Source of the DNA: Mitsuokella sp. oral taxon 131 str. W9106
Lineage (GTDB): Bacteria; Bacillota; Negativicutes; Selenomonadales; Selenomonadaceae
Assembly: GCF_000469545.1 (NCBI RefSeq)
Contig: NZ_KI273060.1
Coordinates: forward strand, 1 to 64,000
DNA length: 64,000 nt
Direction: 5' to 3'
Of this stretch, positions 27,289 through 36,735 are shown piece by piece. Numbering within the stretch: position 1 is the stretch's first letter; every line of letters begins with the position of its first letter. Both the position numbers and the translations under genes were made by a program. The notes under the pieces were generated by a model that made no database searches, was not told the origin of the DNA, and saw nothing but the letters and a program-made list of their open reading frames with translations.

Positions 27289-28920
27289 TTAGCAGACGTA
27301 CTGGATGCCGAGCTTGTCGGCGATGGCGCGATCGGTCGAGACGAGCGCGTCGCTTCGGCCGATCGGAAGCGACGAGTTGCCGATCGGCGCCATGAGCTTC
27401 TTGAGCTCGGCGTCAAATGCGAGCACGTAGTCGACGATCTTCTGTGCGCCGCGGTCGACATCGAGGCGCTTGACGAGACGCGGGTCCTGCGTGCAGATGC
27501 CCGTCGGGCACTTTCCCGTGTTGCACGAGTTGCAGCGTCCCTGCTCGTTGCCGATGCAGCCTAAAAGCTGGATGAGCACCTTGCCGACGAAGACGCCGTT
27601 CGCGCCGAGACACATCATCTTGAAGGCGTCTGCCGCCGCGTTGCCCGTCATGCCGATGCCGCCGCCGCCGTAGAGCGGGATCTGCCCCTGAAGCCCCTGC
27701 TTCACCGCCGCGAGGTAGCAGTCGCGGATCTTCGAGACGACGGGATGCCCCGTGTGGTCAAGCGAGACTTCGTTCGCTGCGCCCGTGCCGCCCTGGATGC
27801 CGTCGATGAAGAAGCCGCCGCAGATCTTGTACGGATCGCGCAGCAGGTTGTTGTAGACGGAAACGGACGTAGAGGACGCCGCGCACTTGATCGCGACCGG
27901 CACGCGGAAGCCGAATGCCGCATTCATCGAGAGGTGCATCTTCTGCACGCTTTCCTCGATGGAGTAAAGGCCCTGATGATTCGGCGGCGAGGCGAGCGTC
28001 GCCTTCGGCACGCCGCGGATCGCCTGCACGTGCTCGGCGACCTTGGCCTCCATCAAAAGCCCGCCGTCGCCAGGCTTCGCGCCCTGCCCGATCTTGATGA
28101 GGACGCCAGCAGGGTCCGTGACCATCTTCGGCAGCGCCTTCACGATGCGGTTCCAGCCGAAATGCCCCGATGCGATCTGGATGATGAAGTACTTCAGATA
28201 GTCCGACTCAAGGAGCCTTACCGGCATGCCGCCCTCGCCCGAGCTCATGCGCACGGGCAGGCCGCACTTCTCATTGAGATAGCCGACCGCGAGCGCGACG
28301 GCTTCCCACGCGCGCGTTGAGAGCGCGCCGATCGACATATCGGAGAAGATGAGCGGATAGATCCAGTGGACCGGCGGCGTGTGCTTCGTCTGCTTGAGCC
28401 TGCCGCCTTCGATGGAAAACGGCAGCTCCTTCGCCGCGAGTACACGGCCGAACGGCGCGCGGATATCGAACGTATGGCGCGCCGCGTCGAGCGACGGGTC
28501 GGTCATCTGCGAGATGCGCCCGACGACGATGGCGTCGAGCGTGCGCTGCGCGTTGAGGTTTGTGCGGCCGCCGCGCTTGATGGGGCCATGATCCTTCGAG
28601 AGCAGCGTCTTTCTCGTATCGGCGTTTCGCACGGGACGGATCGCGTCATTCGGGCAGACTTTCTCGCAGAATCCACAGCCACGGCAGAAATCCGTGAGAC
28701 TGCGGGTTTGGCGAATGACGGGACGCGCGGCGTGCGTATGCTTCGGCACGGGCTGCGCCTCCTCGGACACCGTCAGCGACTGACGGCGCATCTCGACGTG
28801 GATTGCCTTGAAGGAGCACGTGGCGACACAGCTCCCGCACATCGTGCAGCGTTCTGGCTTGTAATCGATGATCCACGGCAAGTCGTTGATGGCAACGTCC
28901 TGCGACCTTACTGCTTCCAT
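27289..28920 (-). CDS. Glutamate synthase FMN domain subunit with ferredoxin head
   Basis: Synthase subunit of a split glutamate synthase, 543 residues: the FMN-binding alpha/beta-barrel that reduces 2-iminoglutarate to glutamate. Two 4Fe-4S motifs open the chain (CTMCGSCVATC at about 25-35 and CRGCGFCEKVC at about 79-89). The barrel carries SSGEGGMPVRL, IGQGAKPGDGG, FIDGIQGGTGAA and a 3Fe-4S-like cysteine set CIGNEQGRCNSC. GGAGG lies before the ATG. It overlaps the amidotransferase gene by 13 bases and is followed by the fused oxidoreductase gene. Confidence 0.93.
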   Translation of the reverse strand: MEAVRSQDVAINDLPWIIDYKPERCTMCGSCVATCSFKAIHVEMRRQSLTVSEEAQPVPKHTHAARPVIRQTRSLTDFCRGCGFCEKVCPNDAIRPVRNADTRKTLLSKDHGPIKRGGRTNLNAQRTLDAIVVGRISQMTDPSLDAARHTFDIRAPFGRVLAAKELPFSIEGGRLKQTKHTPPVHWIYPLIFSDMSIGALSTRAWEAVALAVGYLNEKCGLPVRMSSGEGGMPVRLLESDYLKYFIIQIASGHFGWNRIVKALPKMVTDPAGVLIKIGQGAKPGDGGLLMEAKVAEHVQAIRGVPKATLASPPNHQGLYSIEESVQKMHLSMNAAFGFRVPVAIKCAASSTSVSVYNNLLRDPYKICGGFFIDGIQGGTGAANEVSLDHTGHPVVSKIRDCYLAAVKQGLQGQIPLYGGGGIGMTGNAAADAFKMMCLGANGVFVGKVLIQLLGCIGNEQGRCNSCNTGKCPTGICTQDPRLVKRLDVDRGAQKIVDYVLAFDAELKKLMAPIGNSSLPIGRSDALVSTDRAIADKLGIQYVC

Positions 28921-30014
28921 CTCTGTACCTCCAAGTCATTGCCGATGACGACGATCTCGCGCTCATTCGGGTAAATATCCCGCGTCTCGTCGCGCTCCGG
29001 CAGGATCGCATTGAGGCCGCAGACTTCCGACGAAATCGCGACCATGTCGTCTGTCTGGCCGACGACGACAGGGCGCAGTTTCTTCGAGTCGCAGCACGTA
29101 ATCATGCTGCGGTCGGGGAGCACGCCGATGATCGTGTTCGGCCCGTTGATTTCGAGGTTTGCAAGGCTTTGGCGGATCGCCGTCAGGACGTCCTTGTCCT
29201 CGCGCTCCTCGATCTCTTCGAACGGCAGCGGCGTGATGACGTGCTTGTAGTACGTGAGCGGCCACTTGAGCTCGTGATGGATGTAGTGGAGCGTGTTCAG
29301 GAAGCACTGCGAATCGGACTCAAAGCCGATGTAGCCGCGGTGCAGCGTGCGCTGGAACTCCTTGTTCTTCGTGTAGAATGTGTTTTCGCCGTTCGCGCAG
29401 AGCGTGTATCCCTGCAGGAAGAACGGGTGCGCCGCATAGCGCACGATGTCGTAGTTCGTATTCTGGCGGCACTGCGCGACGATGCTCTTCGCCACGAGGC
29501 AGCCATTGTCATCCCAGAGATGGAAGTATGTCGCGATGTCGCGCGGGTCGCCGATCTCCTTGAGCGTCAGCACGTCCGGCCAGAAGGAGTAGACATAGCC
29601 TGCCTCTTCCTTCTCCAAGAGCGCGCGAAGCGCGAGGCGGGTATCGAGCAGGAGATTCTCCTTCTCCGCCTTTGTCATGTGTGCTGCATCCTCAGGATAG
29701 TCGTAGTTGCGGAAGATGTAGTACGGCATCGCCTTGATGTCGAGCCCTTCCTGCTTGTCCGGAACGGGAAGCCACTCCGCGAGCTGGACGAAGTTGTGCG
29801 CATCCATGTAGCGCTCGACGATCTGCGCGCCCTGCTGCGTGCAGGCCAGCGAGAGAAGCGGCTTGTCCTTGTAGTTGGAAAAGATCCCATAGAGATCCTG
29901 CATGACCATCGCGAAGCCCGAATTGTCATGCCCTTCCTGCTGCGGCAGCATCAGATGAAGCGCCTTCGACGGCTGGATGGGAACCTTGCTCTTGATTGAC
30001 CCGATACGGCACAT
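28908..30014 (-). CDS. Glutamate synthase glutaminase (class II amidotransferase) subunit
   Basis: First gene of the glutamate synthase operon, 368 residues. The product starts MCRIG, so removal of Met exposes Cys2 as the N-terminal nucleophile that takes ammonia from glutamine. GHDNSGFA and later class II glutaminase segments follow. AAAGGGGAG precedes the ATG at 30014; an earlier in-frame start would block the N-terminal Cys. In ordinary bacterial GltB this domain, the FMN barrel and the GXGXG domain are one chain; here they are spread over three genes. It is transcribed from the strong promoter at 30078-30106. Confidence 0.92.
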   Translation of the reverse strand: MCRIGSIKSKVPIQPSKALHLMLPQQEGHDNSGFAMVMQDLYGIFSNYKDKPLLSLACTQQGAQIVERYMDAHNFVQLAEWLPVPDKQEGLDIKAMPYYIFRNYDYPEDAAHMTKAEKENLLLDTRLALRALLEKEEAGYVYSFWPDVLTLKEIGDPRDIATYFHLWDDNGCLVAKSIVAQCRQNTNYDIVRYAAHPFFLQGYTLCANGENTFYTKNKEFQRTLHRGYIGFESDSQCFLNTLHYIHHELKWPLTYYKHVITPLPFEEIEEREDKDVLTAIRQSLANLEINGPNTIIGVLPDRSMITCCDSKKLRPVVVGQTDDMVAISSEVCGLNAILPERDETRDIYPNEREIVVIGNDLEVQRWKQ

Positions 30015-30077
30015 AGTGCTCTCCCCTTTGTACAATACACAGATGTTTCCTCATGTATATAAATCAGTGTAATTCCT

Positions 30078-30106
30078 ATTATAAAAAAGCATAGATAGTC
30101 TGTCAA
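30078..30106 (-). promoter_or_regulatory. consensus promoter of the glutamate synthase operon
   Basis: On the minus strand TTGACA (30101-30106), a 17-base spacer and TATAAT (30078-30083): a perfect match. Confidence 0.8.
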
Positions 30107-30182
30107 CGCATGATAGCGATGTATACATGAATACGATAAAAACATCCCTCTATCAGAGTCTCGTATTTGGCAGGAGAACAAA

Positions 30183-30219
30183 AAACCGCAGCTCATGTAC
30201 AAACATAAAGCTGCGGTTT
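30183..30219 (-). terminator. rho-independent terminator of the M23 peptidase gene
   Basis: Perfect 11-bp stem, AAACCGCAGCT with AGCTGCGGTTT, followed by TTTTT on the minus strand, 13 bases after the stop codon. Confidence 0.82.
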
Positions 30220-30232
30220 CCCCTATGCGATT

Positions 30233-31168
30233 TTACAAGTAGCCGACGGGATTGACCGGCGTGCCATTGACGCGCACCTCATAGTGCACGTGCGGGCCTG
30301 TCGAAAAGCCCGTGCTGCCCATGTAGGCGATGATCTGCCCGCGGCGGACGTGCTCGCCTGCTGTCACGACGACCTGCATCGCATGCCCATAGCGCGTCAT
30401 GATGCCATTGCCGTGGTCGATATCGACCATGTTGCCGTAGCCGCCCGCGTTCCAGCCTGCGGCTGTCACGGTTCCGTCCGCCGTCGCGCAGATCGGCGTT
30501 CCCATGTCATTCGCGATATCGATGCCGGGATGGAAGTCCGTGCCATTCCAGCGAAGGCCGTACGGCGAGCTGACCGTCCCCCTTGCCGGCCAAATGCTCG
30601 GCGTCGTGGCCGGTGCGCCGAGCGCAAGGGGCTCGACGGTGCTGAGCTCCTCGCGCTGCGCTTCCAGCTCCTGCTTCAGCGCGAGGAGCGATTCGCGCCG
30701 TCTCGCAATGCCCTTTTCGAGATTTGCGAGCGTCGCATCGACATTTTGGAAGTCCGGTGAGACGTGCGGGCCGCCCTGCCCGCCATGCGTGCCGTCTGCC
30801 TCCTGTCCATCCGCAGCGCCAGCCGGACCGTCTTCCTGCACAGAGCTGCCCGATATGCGGCGCAGTTCCGTTTCCATCTGCGTGAGCTGGTCGAGCTGAT
30901 CCTGCAGTGCGTTCGCCTTTTTGGACAGTTGAAGGAGCTGTTCCTGCTGGATTCCACCCACGCGCTGAAGCTCCTCGATCTCATTCGCGCGATTCGCATT
31001 CGTGAGCGCTCCGTATACGGCATAGCCCGTCGCGCCGACGAAGAGAAGCGCACCTGCCGCAAGCGTCGCCACACCGTATTTGACCCTGCGTGCCGACAGG
31101 CAGATGCTCTTTGTCGCCCCGCCGTCGCCTGGAATCAATTTGATGGTATAACCGGCCATCTCCTTCAA
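30233..31168 (-). CDS. M23-family cell wall endopeptidase
   Basis: Membrane-anchored peptidoglycan peptidase or divisome-type activator, about 311 residues: a short cytoplasmic head, one membrane helix (GVATLAAGALLFVGATGYAV), a coiled coil (about 75-195) and a C-terminal LytM/M23 domain. Zinc ligands are visible in FHPGIDIAND and HVHYEV, so it looks catalytic rather than degenerate. The start is uncertain: the TTG at 31168 lies ten bases after AAGGAG, the TTG at 31174 four bases after it, and the ATG at 31159 directly abuts another GAAGGAG. It follows the DUF4446 gene. Confidence 0.87.
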   Translation of the reverse strand: MKEMAGYTIKLIPGDGGATKSICLSARRVKYGVATLAAGALLFVGATGYAVYGALTNANRANEIEELQRVGGIQQEQLLQLSKKANALQDQLDQLTQMETELRRISGSSVQEDGPAGAADGQEADGTHGGQGGPHVSPDFQNVDATLANLEKGIARRRESLLALKQELEAQREELSTVEPLALGAPATTPSIWPARGTVSSPYGLRWNGTDFHPGIDIANDMGTPICATADGTVTAAGWNAGGYGNMVDIDHGNGIMTRYGHAMQVVVTAGEHVRRGQIIAYMGSTGFSTGPHVHYEVRVNGTPVNPVGYL

Positions 31169-31191
31169 GCTCAACAATCTCCTTCCACTCA

Positions 31192-31227
31192 AAAGACCTT
31201 GTGCCATCATTATAGCACAAGGTCTTT
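31192..31227 (-). terminator. terminator of the parAB-DUF4446 transcript
   Basis: A perfect 13-bp inverted repeat (31192-31204 with 31215-31227) and TTTT on the minus strand follow the DUF4446 gene. Its ten-base loop contains the TATAAT of the next gene. Confidence 0.75.
31209..31217 (-). promoter_or_regulatory. extended -10 of the M23 gene inside a terminator loop
   Basis: TGCTATAAT on the minus strand, about 40 bases before the M23 start. The -35 is weak. Confidence 0.5.
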
Positions 31228-31300
31228 GTTCCTATCGTTAAATTTTTATGGAATCTGCATGGAATTGGCCTGAATGCGCTCCCATCATCACACGAGCCGA

Positions 31301-31816
31301 TCAGTCGGCCGATGCGGATGCGATCGCCTTGTGGAGCGCCTCTTCCTCTTCCTTCGTCAGCGTGTAGCTCGAATGGCCGTTTTCGATCGGCTTGACGTAG
31401 CTGCGCGAATCCTCACGGCCGAACAGACTCGACAGGATGACGCCGTTATCGTGCGCATCGAGCAGCGCGACGGCATAGCTGAGGTCGCTGCCCATGTTCT
31501 CAAATGCGCAGAACCGGACGACGCCGACGCGCGTGATGGCCTGCTGCAGGAGTGTGTCGATGCGCTTGTTCTCATGATCGATCCGCGCATTCTCCTCTTC
31601 GACGGCTTTGACCTTCTCGATATGGCCGACGAGCATCGTTTCGAGATTGTCGCCCGTCGCCCCCGTCATGATCTTTTTGTGCTGCTTTTTCATATAGCTC
31701 AGGCTCATCCAAAGGTGAATGATAATGGCATACATGACGATAACGAGGACGCCTAGCCCGCCGATGAGATAGAGTACATTATTTAGTACAAACTTGCTGA
31801 CTGTCTGAACTTCCAT
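31301..31816 (-). CDS. DUF4446-family membrane protein
   Basis: Single-pass membrane protein of 171 residues with one helix at about 10-35, a short coiled coil (about 65-95) and a conserved C-terminal domain (VVRFCAFENMGSDLSYAVALLD). This family is often found next to parAB in Firmicutes; its function is not known. AAGGAG lies 12 bases before the ATG, a slightly long spacing. It follows parB across a 72-base gap that holds a perfect parS site. Confidence 0.88.
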   Translation of the reverse strand: MEVQTVSKFVLNNVLYLIGGLGVLVIVMYAIIIHLWMSLSYMKKQHKKIMTGATGDNLETMLVGHIEKVKAVEEENARIDHENKRIDTLLQQAITRVGVVRFCAFENMGSDLSYAVALLDAHDNGVILSSLFGREDSRSYVKPIENGHSSYTLTKEEEEALHKAIASASAD

Positions 31817-31852
31817 GATCTATAACTGCTCCTTCTGTCCTGTTGGGAGGAA

Positions 31853-31868
31853 TGTTTCACGTGAAACA
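31853..31868. promoter_or_regulatory. parS: parS site 1 (perfect)
   Basis: TGTTTCACGTGAAACA, the canonical ParB-binding palindrome, sits between parB and the DUF4446 gene. Confidence 0.97.
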
Positions 31869-31888
31869 GTTCCTCCCCCACTTCCCTG

Positions 31889-32825
31889 TCATACCGTAAA
31901 GTTCTGTGCGAGCGACACCTTGCGCAGGGCTTCGATCTTTTCCTGATTCGTTTGATTCCTGCGCGCAAGCATCATGCCCATGATGCGCTCAAGATCCTCC
32001 GGCCCGTAGAATTCGATCTCAATGCGGCTCTTCTTCTTGCCCGATTGGATGCGTACCTGCGTGCCAAAGGCTTCCGTAAGGCGCTCCACGGCATCGCGGA
32101 CGAAGACATCCATCTTTTCTTCCGGCGCAGCCGCCTTCTCCTCGCGCTCCAAATGCTTCGGATTCTGTGCGAGTTTCTTGACGAGCGCCTCGGCCTGCCG
32201 CGCGGAAAGTTCCTCGGACTGGATATACTCCGCCGCATCGCGCTGCAATTTCGGATCCTCGATCGTGATAAGCGGGCGCGCCTGCCCCATCGTGAGGCTG
32301 CCGTTGGCAACGTACGCCTGCACCTGTGCCGTGAGCTTCAACAAGCGGAGGAAGTTCGCGATATGCGAGCGGCTGCGTCCGATCTTTTTCGCCATTTCCT
32401 CCTGCGTCATGCCGAAGTCCTTCATGAGATGGTCGTAGGCACGCGCTTCCTCCATCGCGTTCAGGTTTTCACGCTGTACGTTCTCGATGAGCGCGACTTC
32501 ACTGACCTGCGTATCGCTGTACTCACGCACGATCGCGGGGACGGTGGCAAGCCCTGCAAGGCGTGCCGCGCGCAGGCGGCGCTCGCCTGCGATAACCTCG
32601 TAGCCGCCCTCTGGCAGGCGCCGCACGAGCAGCGGCTGCAAGACGCCGTACTGCTTGACCGAGGTGCATAGCTCCTCCAGCGCCGCTTCGTCAAAATCCG
32701 TGCGTGGCTGATAGCGGTTCGCCCGGATTTCCGCTTCTTTGATTTCCTGCACGCCATTTCGCCCAGCACCCGCCTTCACAGGCGTAAGGCCGAACGCACC
32801 GAGTCCCTTGCCGAGCCCTCCATGC

Positions 32826-32836
<11 letters not shown>
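31889..32836 (-). CDS. parB: ParB/Spo0J chromosome partitioning protein
   Basis: CTP-dependent DNA clamp that loads at parS and spreads. The 315-residue product has an N-terminal GKGLGAFG box for ParA contact, the CTPase motif GERRLRAARLAG, the ENVQREN motif, a helix-turn-helix (MTQEEMAKKIGRSRSHIANFLRL) that reads parS, and a C-terminal dimerisation region. Its ATG overlaps the end of parA by 11 bases. Five parS sites lie within 10 kb. Confidence 0.97.
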
Positions 32837-33587
<751 letters not shown>

Positions 33588-33701
33588 TTCTGTCACCCTT
33601 TCATCCGCCCTGTCCATTTTATCATTGTATGCCTGTGCCGTGGCGGGTATAATGAAATTGTTCACTCTCTTATCATAATATGAAACGCGGATTTTTTCCA
33701 T

Positions 33702-33717
33702 TGTTTCACGTGAAACA
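33702..33717. promoter_or_regulatory. parS: parS site 2 (perfect)
   Basis: TGTTTCACGTGAAACA between the divergent parA and MetH-reactivation genes. Confidence 0.97.
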
Positions 33718-33753
33718 TTTTATTTTTTCTTTCTATTCCGAGGAAGTGATTCG

Positions 33754-34428
33754 ATGCCCGTTTATCATGCACCGCTCCTAGCCATCGATCCGAAAGAGAC
33801 GCGCCGCTATGCGGGGCTTATGCGCGCAAAGGATTTCGACGAGGGCCTCATCTTGGAGGCATGCCAGGACGCGCGCCTGCTCGCCGCGCCGCGCGGGATA
33901 TGGCAGCTCTACGACTACGACGCAAAAACGCAGGAAGTCAAGGCCGACCCGCCGTTCCTCATCGAGGGCAAGAAGATCGGCAAGCATCTCGAAGCGTGCG
34001 ACAAAGTCATCCTGCTCTCTGCGACGGTCGGCGACGACATCGAGGAGGAGGTCACGAAGCGGTTCCAAAGCGGCGAATACGCGACAAGCGTCCTCTTGGA
34101 CGCCGCCGCGACGACAGCCGTCGAGCAGATCGCCGACGGCATGGAAAAGGCGATAAAGCCACAGATGGCAGCGCAGGGCTACAGCATGCGCTGGCGCTTC
34201 TCCCCCGGCTACGGCGACTGGCCACTCGACCAGCAGCCCGAACTCATCCGCACGACGCATGCAGAGGAGATCGGCGTCTCGCTCTCCGAGTCGAAGATGC
34301 TCGTGCCAAGAAAGAGCATCACCGCCATCATCGGCCTATATAAGGAGGGCGCGGCGGACGTCCCGGCGCACGAGAAAAAAGACTGCGCCGCCTGTGCCCA
34401 AAAGGACTGCCCCTCTAGAAAAGCATAG
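33754..34428 (+). CDS. Stand-alone MetH reactivation (AdoMet-binding) domain protein
   Basis: Protein of 224 residues equivalent to the C-terminal activation domain of B12-dependent methionine synthase, which binds AdoMet and helps methylate oxidised cob(II)alamin back to the active form. The diagnostic RFSPGYGDWPL lies at about 149-159. A short Cys-rich tail (CAACAQKDCPS) ends the chain and is not part of the usual domain. The metH gene in this window lacks the domain, so the two proteins probably work as a split enzyme. It converges with the LysR gene five bases away. Confidence 0.9.
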   Translation: MPVYHAPLLAIDPKETRRYAGLMRAKDFDEGLILEACQDARLLAAPRGIWQLYDYDAKTQEVKADPPFLIEGKKIGKHLEACDKVILLSATVGDDIEEEVTKRFQSGEYATSVLLDAAATTAVEQIADGMEKAIKPQMAAQGYSMRWRFSPGYGDWPLDQQPELIRTTHAEEIGVSLSESKMLVPRKSITAIIGLYKEGAADVPAHEKKDCAACAQKDCPSRKA

Positions 34429-34433
34429 CCGCT

Positions 34434-35363
34434 TCATATCGAATCTGCCGCATCTTCCGCCTCAGACGGCAGACGCCGCTTCAGGCATGCAATGTAGCGG
34501 CGCGCATAATTGCTTGCCCGCACCCGTCCATGCTGCACCACGCCGACCTCCATATAGTCCGTGACACGCAGCGGGCGCGCGATGATATCCGCGCCATTCA
34601 GCTCCGCATTGATGACGCCACTCGAAATCGTGTAGCCACCCAGCCCGATAAGAAGATTGAACAGCGTCGCACGGTCGGTCACGATGAGTTCCTTGTCTGC
34701 GGGAAGCGTGCTCTGGAGCTCCTCGGCGAAATAGAATGCATTGTGGTCGCCCTGCTCGTAGGAGAGACGCGGAAAGTCACGCAAGTCGGCGAGCGTCACC
34801 TCTTCCTTGGCGGCGAGCGGATTGCGCTTGCTGATGAAAACGTGCGGCCTCGCCCGAAAGAGCGGCGTGAAGCGAAGCCCATGTGCGGCTATGGCACGCA
34901 TGATGACCGTCGCATTATAGGGGCTTCGATATAGCACGCCGACCTCGCTGCGAAGCGTTCCCACATCCTCCAGAATGCGATACGTCTCCGTCTCGCGCAT
35001 ATGGAACTCATAGCGCGTTTCGCCCACCTCGCGCAGGAGGTCTACGAACGCCTCGATGGCAAAGGAATAGTGCTGCGCCGAAACCGAAAAGCGCGGCTTG
35101 CCATCCTGCCGCTTGCCGTAGCGTTGGTGCATCAGCCGTTCCTGCCAAAGCATCTGCCGCGCGTAGGCGAGAAATTCCTCGCCGTCTGCCGTGACGCGGA
35201 TCCCCTTGTTCGTACGTGTGAAAATCCGAATGCCGAGCTCCTCCTCCAATGCATGGATGGCACTCGTGAGGGATGGCTGCGTGATAAAAAGGCGCGCCGC
35301 TGCCTCCGTGATGGAATGCGCTTCTGCCGTCTCGACGACGTAGCGCAGTTGGTTCAAAGTCAA
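34434..35363 (-). CDS. LysR-family regulator, probably of methionine genes
   Basis: LysR-type regulator of 309 residues, with an N-terminal winged helix (SITEAAARLFITQPSLTSAI) and an effector domain from about 90. The TTG at 35363 is five bases after GGGAGGGG and gives the standard MTLNQLRYVVETAE start. It is divergent from the MetE-like gene and surrounded by methionine genes, so it probably controls sulfur amino acid metabolism in the manner of MetR or CysB-type proteins; the effector is not known. Confidence 0.88.
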   Translation of the reverse strand: MTLNQLRYVVETAEAHSITEAAARLFITQPSLTSAIHALEEELGIRIFTRTNKGIRVTADGEEFLAYARQMLWQERLMHQRYGKRQDGKPRFSVSAQHYSFAIEAFVDLLREVGETRYEFHMRETETYRILEDVGTLRSEVGVLYRSPYNATVIMRAIAAHGLRFTPLFRARPHVFISKRNPLAAKEEVTLADLRDFPRLSYEQGDHNAFYFAEELQSTLPADKELIVTDRATLFNLLIGLGGYTISSGVINAELNGADIIARPLRVTDYMEVGVVQHGRVRASNYARRYIACLKRRLPSEAEDAADSI

Positions 35364-35383
35364 AGGATCCCCTCCCGCTACCA

Positions 35384-35412
35384 CTATATCATAGATTCAG
35401 ACTATGGCATAG
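35384..35412. promoter_or_regulatory. paired CTAT-N3-ATAG dyads, candidate LysR operator
   Basis: Two short palindromes, CTATATCATAG (35384-35394) and CTATGGCATAG (35402-35412), are centred 18 bases apart between the divergent LysR and MetE-like genes and upstream of the promoter at 35449. Confidence 0.45.
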
Positions 35413-35448
35413 CCAAAGTTAAACGTATTTTTATCGTACGCGCATTTA

Positions 35449-35457
35449 TGGTACAAT
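35449..35457 (+). promoter_or_regulatory. extended -10 promoter for the MetE-like gene
   Basis: TGGTACAAT about 60 bases before the ATG; the -35 is weak, as expected if an activator is needed. Confidence 0.4.
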
Positions 35458-35518
35458 CGTAGATAACATGTCCGAGACGCACAGACACGAACACACGGAT
35501 CTACCTAGGAGGCATCCC

Positions 35519-36634
35519 ATGGAAAAAAGAACGACACCCCCCTTCCGATACGATATCGTCGGCAGCTTCCTGCGCCCACCCAAACTGCAGAAGGCACGCG
35601 CCGATTTTGCGGCCGGCAAGGTGGATGCCACCGCCCTAAAGACCTGCGAGGACGAAGCGATCCGTGACCTCGTCGCCAAGGAGAAAGCCGTCGGCCTCCT
35701 GGCCGTCACCGACGGCGAATTCCGCCGCCGCTACTGGCACCTCGACTTCCTCGCCGCCCTCGAAGGTGTCACGGAAGTCAAGGCCAAGCACTGGTCGGTC
35801 CACTTCAAAGGGCATCAGCCGAAGGCCGCAACCATTCAGATTACGGGTCGTCTCGGCTTTGGCGACCATCCATTTCTCGAACATTTCCGCTTCATGAAGT
35901 CGATCGCCGGCGACACGCTCGTGAAATTCACGATCCCATCGCCGAGCATGCTTCACCTCATCCCATGCGTCCGTGCCGAAGGCTATGAGCCGATCGCGAT
36001 GTATGCGGACGAGCGCACCCTCTTCGACGCGATTGCGCGCACGTATCGGGAAGCCGTCCGCGCGTTTTACGACGCGGGCTGCCGCTACCTCCAGTTCGAC
36101 GACACGTCGTGGGGCGAGTTCTGCGATGTGGCGAAGCGCAAAGCGTATGCGGCACGCGGCATCGACCTCGACCACGTCGCGCGCGAATACGTGCGCATGC
36201 TGAACAAGGTTCTTGCGGCAAAGCCTGCAGACATGACGGTCACGATGCACATCTGCCGCGGCAACTTCCGCTCGACTTGGTTCTCCTCGGGCGGCTACGA
36301 CCCGATTGCCGAAGTCCTCTTCGGCGGCTGCGCAGTCGACGGCTTTTTCCTCGAATACGATTCCGACCGTGCCGGCGGGTTCGAGCCGCTGCGCTACATC
36401 CAAGATCAGATGGTCGTCCTCGGCCTCATCACCTCAAAATCGCCAGAGCTCGAATCCAAGGACGCGATTCGCCGCCGCATTGAGGAAGCGAGCCGGTACG
36501 TTCCCCTCAAAAAGCTTGCACTGAGCCCGCAATGCGGCTTCTCTTCGACCGAAGAGGGCAACCTCCTGACCGAGGACGAGCAATGGGCAAAGCTTCGTCT
36601 CATCAAGGAAATTGCCGACGAAGTTTGGGCATGA
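35519..36634 (+). CDS. MetE C-terminal-like methyltransferase (YxjG/YxjH family)
   Basis: Cobalamin-independent methionine synthase-type zinc methyltransferase of 371 residues, containing only the catalytic barrel. YxjG-type proteins transfer a methyl group to homocysteine. Zinc ligands are visible in MHICRGN (His, Cys), a glutamate in FFLEYDSDRAG, and SPQCGFSS (Cys). The N-terminal VGSFLRPPKL is typical. AGGAGG precedes the ATG. It lies between the LysR gene and metH, giving the cell two unlike routes to methionine. The methyl donor is unknown. Confidence 0.9.
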   Translation: MEKRTTPPFRYDIVGSFLRPPKLQKARADFAAGKVDATALKTCEDEAIRDLVAKEKAVGLLAVTDGEFRRRYWHLDFLAALEGVTEVKAKHWSVHFKGHQPKAATIQITGRLGFGDHPFLEHFRFMKSIAGDTLVKFTIPSPSMLHLIPCVRAEGYEPIAMYADERTLFDAIARTYREAVRAFYDAGCRYLQFDDTSWGEFCDVAKRKAYAARGIDLDHVAREYVRMLNKVLAAKPADMTVTMHICRGNFRSTWFSSGGYDPIAEVLFGGCAVDGFFLEYDSDRAGGFEPLRYIQDQMVVLGLITSKSPELESKDAIRRRIEEASRYVPLKKLALSPQCGFSSTEEGNLLTEDEQWAKLRLIKEIADEVWA

Positions 36635-36647
36635 CACCAAAAACGAA

Positions 36648-36663
36648 TGTTTCACGTGAAACA
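36648..36663. promoter_or_regulatory. parS: parS site 3 (perfect)
   Basis: TGTTTCACGTGAAACA directly after the MetE-like gene and abutting its terminator. Confidence 0.97.
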
Positions 36664-36696
36664 AAGGCAGCCTCTCCTGCGGATCGGCTGCTTTTG
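36662..36696 (+). terminator. terminator after the MetE-like gene
   Basis: CAAAGGCAGCC and GGCTGCTTTTG pair with one mismatch, followed by T-rich sequence. Its left arm touches parS site 3. Confidence 0.7.
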
Positions 36697-36735
36697 TCTT
36701 CCTCTTAATACGCCATGCAAGAAAGGACTTTCTCC

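Noticed and set aside
35459-35504. Bulged stem in the leader of the MetE-like gene, considered as a riboswitch
   Set aside because: The left arm starts before the predicted transcript start, pairing is short with a six-base bulge, and no SAM or B12 riboswitch core is visible.
36664-36735. B12 riboswitch before metH
   Set aside because: The leader is under 80 bases and mostly a terminator; there is no room for a cobalamin aptamer and no B12 box.
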